Assembly (NCBI GenBank): GCA_021299075.1
Contig: JAJTFU010000130.1
Coordinates: 1 to 5,763, forward strand
DNA: 5,763 bases
Origin: Novosphingobium sp.
GTDB taxonomy: Bacteria > Pseudomonadota > Alphaproteobacteria > Sphingomonadales > Sphingomonadaceae
Reading direction: 5' to 3'
Shown: positions 1-5,131 of the stretch, piece by piece
Numbering within the stretch: the stretch's first letter is position 1
How the letters are laid out: every line of letters starts with the position of its first letter
Position numbers and translations under genes: made by a program
The notes under the pieces: model-generated
Database searches by the model: none
The model's input: only the letters and a program-made list of their open reading frames with translations
Told to the model about the DNA's origin: nothing

Positions 1-321
1 GATGTCCGGCTGCCCCATGGTCACGATCTCGGCCTTCAATCGCACCTTCATCCGGTGGAACGGCATGGTTGGCGCGCGCGAGAACTTGACGTCAAGATCG
101 GCGCAGCCCGGCAAGGCACGGATGTGATCAAGCACCGCGGCTATGCCGGTATCGCTACCCGCAATCGTGCCGTTGATCCCCTCATGCGCCAGCAGCAGCG
201 TCCCCTTCACGCAGTGGCTGCGGCAGCAGGCCAGCAGCGGCGCCTGCAGCGCGGCATGGTCCGCAAACGGCGTGAAGCGGTAGAGCGCTGCAACGCTGAT
301 AGGCAGGCTGGCAGGATCCAT
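1..321 (-). CDS. trhO: tRNA uridine(34) 5-hydroxylase TrhO (rhodanese-like), 5' part only
   Basis: Reading the minus strand from ATG at 321 gives 107 open residues that run off the left edge. Recognition rests on two family signatures: HEGINGTIAG at residues 46-55, and the segment at 87-103 beginning PFHRMKVRLK and ending EIVTMG. Both are typical of the N-terminal domain of the YceA/TrhO family. Family members carry out O2-dependent 5-hydroxylation of U34 in wobble-U tRNAs, the first step toward cmo5U or mcmo5U; this role is known from the family. The rhodanese domain with its catalytic Cys lies outside the window, so it cannot be checked. An in-frame TGA at 342-340 with no intervening ATG fixes the start at 321. 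No strong Shine-Dalgarno is present, only AGGG about 8 bases upstream. The gene is divergent from the GST, with a 61-bp gap. Family assignment is confident; activity is unverified because the protein is partial. Confidence 0.93.
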   Translation of the reverse strand, partial: MDPASLPISVAALYRFTPFADHAALQAPLLACCRSHCVKGTLLLAHEGINGTIAGSDTGIAAVLDHIRALPGCADLDVKFSRAPTMPFHRMKVRLKAEIVTMGQPDI

Positions 322-337
322 GCGCGAGGCCCTAATC

Positions 338-365
338 GTTCAGGCTCGACACCGTCAAGCTGAAC
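338..365. repeat. Imperfect inverted repeat in the trhO/GST divergent gap
   Basis: GTTCAG (338-343) pairs with CTGAAC (360-365). The stem continues past a bulged G344 with CT/AG (345-346 with 358-359), then a C/A mismatch, then GAC/GTC (348-350 with 354-356) around an ACC triloop, about 11 pairs in all. It occupies nearly half of the only non-coding space between two divergent genes. It could be an operator dyad or a hairpin in the GST leader. On the minus strand it contains TTGACG (358-353), a fair -35 match, but no good -10 follows at the right distance. The pairing is seen directly; function is inferred. Confidence 0.4.
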
Positions 366-382
366 GGCTAGCGCTGCCGCCC

Positions 383-1063
383 ATGAAGCTGATCATCGGC
401 AACAAGAACTATTCCAGCTGGTCGCTGCGCGGCTGGCTGGCGCTCAAGCACTCCGGCCTCGCCTTCGAGGAGATCCAGGTTCCGCTGTATGGCGAGGACT
501 GGGATCACCGGAAGAAGGAGCATGACGAAATCGCGCCCTCATCCGGCAAGGTGCCGGTGCTGTGGGATGGCGACGCCGTGGTCTGGGACAGCCTGGCGAT
601 TGTCGAATACCTGGCCGATCGGGTCGGGCGCGAGCGCTTCTGGCCCAAGGCCGACGATGCCCGCGCCATGGCCCGCTCGATGGTGGCGGAAATGCACTCA
701 TCCTACGCCGCGCTTCGCCGTCAGTGCCCGATGAATATCCGCCGCCAGGTCCAGGGCTGGGAGATCGACGAGGAAGCGCGCGGCGACGTGGTCCGCATCC
801 TGACGCTGTGGGCCGAGGCCCGCGCCCGGTTCGGGCGTGGCGGGCCGTTCCTGTTCGGCACTTTCAGCGCGGCCGATATCTTCTACGCCCCGATCGTCAG
901 CCGCTTCATGACCTATGGGATAGGTGTTCCAGGCTTTGCCCTCGCCTATATGGAAGCGATCTGGGAACACGAATGGCTGCAGGCCTGGGTCGCCGCCGCC
1001 GAAGAAGAAGACTGGGTCATCGAGCAATGGGAAATTCCGGGTCGAGGCAGCAAGGCAAAGTGA
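383..1063 (+). CDS. Glutathione S-transferase family protein
   Basis: A 226-residue protein of usual cytosolic GST length. The N-terminal thioredoxin-like domain (about 1-80) starts MKLIIGNKNY and continues SSWSLRGW (11-18), resembling the Ser-based active-site motif of zeta-like GSTs but with Trp where zeta enzymes have Cys. KVPVL (56-60) carries the cis-Pro at P58, and DS (69-70) of WDSLAIVEYL is the usual contact for the gamma-glutamyl group of glutathione. The all-helical C-terminal domain follows, with an N-capping box SAAD at 162-165. The start at 383 is chosen because family similarity begins there. An in-frame ATG at 320 would add 21 residues with no GST character and overlap the trhO start. 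No clear Shine-Dalgarno is visible. The stop overlaps the next start by one base (TGATG). Substrate is unknown: conjugation, isomerisation and peroxide reduction are all possible for the family. Confidence 0.92.
   Translation: MKLIIGNKNYSSWSLRGWLALKHSGLAFEEIQVPLYGEDWDHRKKEHDEIAPSSGKVPVLWDGDAVVWDSLAIVEYLADRVGRERFWPKADDARAMARSMVAEMHSSYAALRRQCPMNIRRQVQGWEIDEEARGDVVRILTLWAEARARFGRGGPFLFGTFSAADIFYAPIVSRFMTYGIGVPGFALAYMEAIWEHEWLQAWVAAAEEEDWVIEQWEIPGRGSKAK
1052..1055 (+). promoter_or_regulatory. Ribosome binding site for the S1/P1 nuclease
   Basis: AAGG ends 7 bases before the ATG at 1063 and lies inside the last codons of the GST gene. It supports 1063 as the start of the nuclease instead of the much longer upstream open frame, which is merely the GST read in another phase. 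The TGATG overlap suggests re-initiation as well. Confidence 0.5.
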
Positions 1064-1911
1064 TGCGCTGGATTGCATTGATGTTGGCCGCCATGGCGGC
1101 GCTGATGGCGCGCCCGGCCTTTGCCTGGGGCGAGTTTGGCCACCATTCGACCGCCAGCATCGCCTGGGTCAACGTCTCGCCCGAAACCCGCAAGGCCGTG
1201 CGCGAACTGCTTCGCTCGGAACAGGGCCTCGGCACGCCCTATTGCCGGGTCCGCAGCCTGGAAGAGGCCAGCTACTGGCCCGACTGCATCCGGCGCGAGG
1301 GCTGGCGCTGGGCCTATTCCTTTGCCTGGCACTATCAAACGATGAATGTCTGCCGCCCCTATGACCCGCGCGCCAATTGCTCTGGCGGCAACTGCGTGAC
1401 GGGCCAGATCGAGCGCAACCGCCGCATCCTGGCCGACAAGAGCCTGCCAGCGGCCCAGCGGCTTGAGGCACTGGCCTGGTTGACCCATTTCGTCGGCGAT
1501 TTGCACATGCCGCTCCATTCGGGCGACAAGGACGATCGCGGCGGCAACGATGTGGCTGCGAAATATGGCATCGCGCCGGGCCGCAACTTGCATGCAATCT
1601 GGGACGGACCGATGGCCGAGCGCGGGATCACCAGCGCGGTCCCGCCGCTGATCCGCCGCTACACCCCCGAAGAGCGCGCCGCGCTCGATACCGGCGAAGT
1701 GGCCGACTGGGGCCGCGAAAGCTGGGAACTGGCCCGCGGCCTCGTCTATGCCAAGGCCTTTGACCGCGACCCCTGCGCCGGCGGCGAAGCGCCCAAGGAA
1801 GTGGTCTGGAGCGACGAAGACATCGAAGCCAGCCTGCCCACCCTGCGCCAGCGGATCAGCCAGGCCGGGCTGCGGCTGGCGCGGCTGCTGGATGGGGCCT
1901 TGAGCAAGTGA
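1063..1911 (+). CDS. Secreted S1/P1 family zinc-dependent nuclease
   Basis: A 282-residue precursor. Residues 1-21 form a signal peptide (MR, hydrophobic core, then ARPAFA) with predicted cleavage after A21, leaving W22 as the mature N-terminus. This fits the family, in which the N-terminal Trp backbone binds zinc. The three-zinc site is fully represented: W22 and H27 (WGEFGH), D74 (SYWPD), H90 (WHYQTMN), H142 and D146 (THFVGD), H152 (MPLH), H177 and D181 (NLHAIWD). These match P1 ligands W1, H6, D45, H60, H116, D120, H126, H149 and D153. Cysteines at 61, 75, 97, 106, 111 and 238 fit oxidative export; C106/C111 have the same spacing as P1 Cys80/Cys85. Family enzymes cleave single-stranded DNA/RNA and can remove 3'-phosphate from nucleotides, so a role in periplasmic or extracellular nucleotide scavenging is inferred. 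It overlaps the GST by 1 base and dapE by 4 bases, implying co-translation. Confidence 0.95.
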   Translation: MRWIALMLAAMAALMARPAFAWGEFGHHSTASIAWVNVSPETRKAVRELLRSEQGLGTPYCRVRSLEEASYWPDCIRREGWRWAYSFAWHYQTMNVCRPYDPRANCSGGNCVTGQIERNRRILADKSLPAAQRLEALAWLTHFVGDLHMPLHSGDKDDRGGNDVAAKYGIAPGRNLHAIWDGPMAERGITSAVPPLIRRYTPEERAALDTGEVADWGRESWELARGLVYAKAFDRDPCAGGEAPKEVVWSDEDIEASLPTLRQRISQAGLRLARLLDGALSK

Positions 1912-3047
1912 CCAGCACTACCCTGCCCCCCGTCCTGCCGCTTGCCGAGGCGCTGATCGCCTGCCCCAGCGTAACCCCGGCCACGGGCATGGTGTTCGAT
2001 TGCCTGGAAAGCCAGCTCGCGCCGCTGGGTTTCGCGGTTCACCGCTTCCTGGCGGGCGAGGCGCCAGACGGGCCGGTCGAGAACCTGTTCGCGATCCGCC
2101 GCGGGCCCGAGGGCAGCCGCCACTTCGGCTTTGCCGGACACCTCGATGTCGTACCGCCCGGCGAAGGCTGGACCACCGGTGCGTTTGCTCCTGAAGTGCG
2201 GGGCGAACTGCTCTATGGCCGCGGTGCGGTCGACATGAAGGGCTCGATCGCGGCGATGGTCGCGGCCGTTACGGGTCTGCCGCAGGATGCCGGCACGATC
2301 AGCTTCATCATCACCGGTGATGAGGAAGGACCGGCCCGCTTCGGCACCCTGCCGCTGATCGACCACATGCGCGCGGCGGGTGCCATTCCCGACCTGATCC
2401 TGGTAGGCGAGCCTACATCCGTGAACCGGCTGGGCGACATGATGAAGATCGGCCGGCGCGGCTCGGTCAACATCTGGCTGACGGTCGAAGGCGGCGAAGG
2501 CCATGTCGCCTATCCGCACCTTGCCAACAACCCGATCGGTCCGCTGGTCAATATGCTCGCCGAACTCAACGCGATCGTGCTCGACGAGGGGACCGACTGG
2601 TTCCAGCCCTCGAACCTCGAGATCACCGACATCACTGTCGGCAACCCGGCCACCAACGTGATTCCGGCGCGGGCCCATGCCCGCCTGTCGATCCGCTTCA
2701 ACGATCTCCACACCGGGCAAGGCCTGGCCGACCGGGTCAGCGCGATCGCCGCAAAGCACGGCGGCACAGCGCGGGCAGTAGTCTCGGGCGAAGCCTTCCT
2801 CACCCCGCCCGGGGACTTCTCGGCGATGGTCGCCCGCGCGGTTGAGGCTGAGACCGGCGTGACGCCCGAAGCCAGCACCACCGGCGGTACCAGCGATGCG
2901 CGGTTCCTGAAAAGCCTGTGCCCGGTGATCGAGTTCGGCCTGTGCAATGCCACCATGCACAAGCGCGACGAGGCCGTAGCCGTGCCGGACCTAGACACGC
3001 TGGCGCGGATCTATGCCCGCATCGCCACGGCGGCGCTGGCGGGCTGA
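1908..3047 (+). CDS. dapE: Succinyl-diaminopimelate desuccinylase DapE
   Basis: A 379-residue M20-family amidohydrolase, the usual DapE length. It hydrolyses N-succinyl-L,L-diaminopimelate to L,L-diaminopimelate and succinate in the succinylase branch of lysine and meso-DAP (peptidoglycan) synthesis in the cytosol. Metal and catalytic residues are in place: H78 and D80 in AGHLDVVPPG, D109 in GRGAVDMKG, E139/E140 in TGDEEG, E168 in VGEPTS, and H351 in CNATMHKRDEA. H199 in GHVAYPH and N250 in NPATNVIP match, by spacing, the dimer-domain residues that complete the active site in Haemophilus DapE. GGTSDARF (326-333) is a further DapE hallmark. The start is GTG at 1908, in a GTGA overlap with the nuclease stop. 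The next in-frame ATG (codon 28) would remove conserved N-terminal sequence, so GTG is preferred. No strong Shine-Dalgarno is seen, suggesting coupled translation. Confidence 0.97.
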   Translation: MTSTTLPPVLPLAEALIACPSVTPATGMVFDCLESQLAPLGFAVHRFLAGEAPDGPVENLFAIRRGPEGSRHFGFAGHLDVVPPGEGWTTGAFAPEVRGELLYGRGAVDMKGSIAAMVAAVTGLPQDAGTISFIITGDEEGPARFGTLPLIDHMRAAGAIPDLILVGEPTSVNRLGDMMKIGRRGSVNIWLTVEGGEGHVAYPHLANNPIGPLVNMLAELNAIVLDEGTDWFQPSNLEITDITVGNPATNVIPARAHARLSIRFNDLHTGQGLADRVSAIAAKHGGTARAVVSGEAFLTPPGDFSAMVARAVEAETGVTPEASTTGGTSDARFLKSLCPVIEFGLCNATMHKRDEAVAVPDLDTLARIYARIATAALAG

Positions 3048-3057
3048 TTGCGATAGC

Positions 3058-3083
3058 GCCGACAGCCTGTTAGGCTGCCCGGC
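3058..3083 (+). repeat. Hairpin between dapE and the symporter gene
   Basis: CAGCCT (3063-3068) and AGGCTG (3072-3077) form a perfect 6-bp stem around GTT. GCCG (3058-3061) and CGGC (3080-3083) extend it by 4 bp across a 1x2 internal loop. It begins 11 bases after the dapE stop. What follows (AACAATCTTTCAAATC) has no continuous T-run, so it is not a classical intrinsic terminator. It may attenuate, protect the 3' end of the dapE transcript, or act as a binding dyad near the symporter promoter. A weak promoter-like pair, TTGCGA (3048-3053) and TAGGCT (3071-3076) with a 17-bp spacer, overlaps it; I do not rely on that pair. Confidence 0.45.
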
Positions 3084-3099
3084 AACAATCTTTCAAATC

Positions 3100-3105
3100 G
3101 GGGGA
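3100..3105 (+). promoter_or_regulatory. Ribosome binding site of the symporter gene
   Basis: GGGGGA ends 8 bases before the ATG at 3114. It is the clearest Shine-Dalgarno in the window, consistent with this gene being translated independently while the overlapping upstream genes rely on coupling. It decides the start: there is no other in-frame ATG between the dapE stop and 3114. Confidence 0.65.
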
Positions 3106-3113
3106 CGCACGCC

Positions 3114-4475
3114 ATGGACCGGCGCCTGACACTCTACATCCTGATCGGCATGGTGCTGGGCGTCGTGGCCGGCTGGCTGGTCTTCACCTTCATTCCCAAG
3201 GGCACGGTCACGGTCTGGCCGTTCGGGGTCGAGGCCGATCTCAAGGGCCTGTATCTCAGCTCGTTCGGTCTGCTCTCCAGCATCTTCCTGAACCTGATCA
3301 AGATGCTGGTCGCGCCGCTGATCCTTTCCACCATCGTCGTCGGCATCGCCCATATGGGCGATAGTGCCGCGCTCGGCCGGATCGGGTTCCGCGCGATTGC
3401 CTGGTTCATCATCGCCAGCCTGATCTCGATCGGCCTTGGCCTGGTGATGGTCAACTTCTTCCAGCCGGGGGTCGGGGTGGACGTGTCGGGTGCCGCCGCG
3501 GCCTCGGTCGGCGAAGTGGCCAAGCTCGATTTCTTCGAGTTCATCCTGCACATCTTCCCCAAGAACGCCTTCGATGCGATGGCGACCAACAATATCCTGC
3601 AGATCCTGGTCTTCTCGCTGTTCGCCGGGGTTGCGCTGTCCGCCATCGGCGAAAAGGGCGCGCCGCTGGTGCGTGGGGCCGATGCGCTCGCCGAGATGAT
3701 GCTGCAGATCACCGGCTATGTGATGCGCTTTGCGCCCTTCGCGGTGTTCGGCGCACTGGCGAAGGTGGTGGCCTCGAGCGGTCTTGGCATCCTTGCCACC
3801 TATGTCGAGCTGGTGACCGAATTCTACCTGTCGCTGGGCATTCTCTGGCTGATCCTGCTGACGATCGGCGGGCTGTTCCTGGGCCGGCGGATCTTCACCC
3901 TTATCCGCTATATCCGCGAGCCAATGATGATCGCCTTCTCGACCGCGTCGAGCGAGGCGGCCCTGCCGCGGCTGTTCGAGCAGCTTGACCGGTTCGGCGT
4001 ACCGCGCCGGATTTCCGGCTTCATGCTGCCGCTGGGTTACTCGTTCAACCTCGACGGCTCGATGATGTACATGTCCTTCGCGACGCTGTTCATCGCCCAG
4101 GCCTATGGCATCGACCTGTCGATCGGCACCCAGATCGCGATCCTGCTGACGCTGATGATCAGTTCCAAGGGCGTCGCCGCCGTGCCGCGCGCTAGCCTGG
4201 TGGTGATCACGGGGACGCTCGCCATGTTCGGCCTGCCGGTGGAAGGCGTGGCGATCATCCTGGCGATCGACCAGTTCCTCGACATGGGCCGCACCGCCAC
4301 CAACGTGGTCGGCAATGCCGTCGCCACTTCGGTCATCACCAAGTGGGAAGGCATGCTCGAGGTCGAGGAGCCGGAGTTCGTCGAACATCCGCACGCCCCG
4401 GCGCATACCGCCGCCGATGGCCGCGCCGGTCTGGAGCTCGATCCTTCGAACTTCGACGACGAGCGTAAGGGCTAG
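3114..4475 (+). CDS. Dicarboxylate/amino acid:cation symporter (DAACS, GltP/DctA-like)
   Basis: A 453-residue inner-membrane protein with the glutamate-transporter fold: hydrophobic segments from about residue 7, and re-entrant hairpin HP1 at STASSEAALP (276-285). The TM7 sodium/substrate motif is NLDGS (312-316), HP2 is SSKGVAAVPRA (350-360), and TM8 DQFLDMGRTATN runs 386-397. By alignment with GltPh, D390, R393, T394 and N397 match D394, R397, T398 and N401. The TM8 Arg is the residue that binds an acidic side chain, so the likely substrate is glutamate, aspartate or a C4-dicarboxylate, driven by Na+ or H+. NLDGS has Ser where Thr is usual, and HP1 reads TASSE where DctA-type proteins have TSSSE. 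Residue 401 is Asn at the GltPh D405 position, as in DctA. A hydrophilic His/Asp/Glu-rich tail follows (about 411-453). The gene has its own leader and RBS, and its TAG overlaps the nth stop. Specificity cannot be fixed from sequence alone. Confidence 0.95.
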   Translation: MDRRLTLYILIGMVLGVVAGWLVFTFIPKGTVTVWPFGVEADLKGLYLSSFGLLSSIFLNLIKMLVAPLILSTIVVGIAHMGDSAALGRIGFRAIAWFIIASLISIGLGLVMVNFFQPGVGVDVSGAAAASVGEVAKLDFFEFILHIFPKNAFDAMATNNILQILVFSLFAGVALSAIGEKGAPLVRGADALAEMMLQITGYVMRFAPFAVFGALAKVVASSGLGILATYVELVTEFYLSLGILWLILLTIGGLFLGRRIFTLIRYIREPMMIAFSTASSEAALPRLFEQLDRFGVPRRISGFMLPLGYSFNLDGSMMYMSFATLFIAQAYGIDLSIGTQIAILLTLMISSKGVAAVPRASLVVITGTLAMFGLPVEGVAIILAIDQFLDMGRTATNVVGNAVATSVITKWEGMLEVEEPEFVEHPHAPAHTAADGRAGLELDPSNFDDERKG

Positions 4476-4501
4476 GTAGCCTTCGCTTTGCCCTTCGGGG
4501 C
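4467..4501 (+). terminator. Two short hairpins at the symporter/nth junction
   Basis: On the plus strand, AAGGGCTA-GG-TAGCCTT (4467-4483) folds into a 7-bp stem with one bulged G, straddling both stop codons. Seven bases later GCCC-TTCG-GGGC (4490-4501) forms a 4-bp stem closed as c(UUCG)g, a tetraloop known to be unusually stable. There is no space between the convergent genes, so any 3'-end signal must sit inside coding sequence, as these do. No U-run follows, so termination is only a guess. In nth the same bases encode residues A211 to A216 and the final codons. Structure is seen; role is inferred. Confidence 0.3.
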
Positions 4502-5131
4502 GGGCGTCTTCGGCTTGTAGCCGCACAGGTCCGCCACCGGGCAGCGCCAGCATTCGGGCGTGCGCGCCTTGCAGATGTAGCGCCCGTGCAGGATCAACCA
4601 GTGGTGCGCGCCGACCCGGAAGGGCTGCGGCGCCTTTTTCTCGAGCTGCTTCTCCACCGCCAGTACCGTCTTGCCCTTGGCCAGGCCGGTGCGATTGCCG
4701 ACGCGGAAGATATGGGTATCGACCGCAAAGGTCTCGGCCCCGAAAGCGCAGTTCATCACGACATTGGCGGTCTTGCGGCCCACGCCGGGCAGTTCGGTCA
4801 GCAGGTCGCGGTCCGCCGGGACCTCACCGCCGTAATCGCGCACCAGGATCTCTGACAGCGCGATCACATTCTTGGCCTTGCCATTGAACAGACCGATCGT
4901 CTTGATGTGCTCCTTCAGCCCAGCCTCGCCCAGCGCGACCATCTGCGCTGGGGTCTTCACCTGTTCGAACAGCCGCCGGGTCGCCTTGTTCACCCCCACA
5001 TCGGTCGCCTGGGCCGAGAGGACCACCGCCACCAGCAACTGATAGGTATTGCCGAACTCCAGCTCGGTTTCGGGTGACGGGTTGTCCTCAGCCAGGCGGC
5101 GGAAGAATTCGAAGATCTGATCGCGCTTCAT
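4472..5131 (-). CDS. nth: Endonuclease III (DNA glycosylase/AP lyase)
   Basis: A 219-residue HhH-GPD base-excision repair enzyme that removes oxidised pyrimidines and cleaves the abasic strand by beta-elimination. The helix-hairpin-helix is LPGVGRKTANVV (114-125). Catalytic K120 (GRKTA) and D138 (FAVDTH) and the [4Fe-4S] ligands C187, C194, C197 and C203 (C-x6-C-x2-C-x5-C) fall at the same residue numbers as in E. coli Nth, which strongly supports the start at 5131. Compared with the 211-residue E. coli protein it has a slightly longer basic, Lys/Pro/Ala-rich tail (205-219). The start overlaps the M48 protease stop by 4 bases (ATGA on the minus strand) and no good Shine-Dalgarno is visible, so translation is probably coupled to the protease. 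Its stop lies in a CTAG shared with the convergent symporter stop. Confidence 0.98.
   Translation of the reverse strand: MKRDQIFEFFRRLAEDNPSPETELEFGNTYQLLVAVVLSAQATDVGVNKATRRLFEQVKTPAQMVALGEAGLKEHIKTIGLFNGKAKNVIALSEILVRDYGGEVPADRDLLTELPGVGRKTANVVMNCAFGAETFAVDTHIFRVGNRTGLAKGKTVLAVEKQLEKKAPQPFRVGAHHWLILHGRYICKARTPECWRCPVADLCGYKPKTPAPKGKAKAT

Noticed and set aside
55..363. 102-codon plus-strand open frame at the left edge
   Set aside because: It is antisense to trhO, whose conserved motifs are clear, and it has no recognisable features.
320..382. 21-residue N-terminal extension of the GST from ATG 320
   Set aside because: It overlaps the trhO start and shows no GST similarity; the family's typical N-terminus begins at 383.
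562..1062. N-terminal extension of the nuclease frame back to 562
   Set aside because: The extra 167 codons are the GST gene read out of phase and are Arg/Gly/Pro-rich. The signal peptide begins exactly at the ATG at 1063.
946..1593. 215-codon minus-strand open frame across the GST end and nuclease
   Set aside because: It is antisense to two well-supported genes, is Ala/Arg/Gly-rich, has no motif and lacks a supporting RBS.
1746..2960. 404-codon open frame on the minus strand antisense to dapE
   Set aside because: A GC-rich shadow frame with low-complexity Arg/Gly/Asp/His composition and no recognisable motif; the plus strand holds an intact DapE.
3048..3076. Sigma70-like promoter TTGCGA-N17-TAGGCT ahead of the symporter
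   Set aside because: The -10 matches only three of six bases and lies inside the hairpin; matches this weak are expected by chance, so it is not listed as a feature.
3093..4553. 486-codon open frame on the minus strand antisense to the symporter
   Set aside because: Its D/E/H/Q/R-rich sequence is what antisense reading of hydrophobic membrane-segment codons (NTN becoming NAN) produces. It resembles no family, crosses into nth, and the plus-strand transporter motifs are unmistakable.
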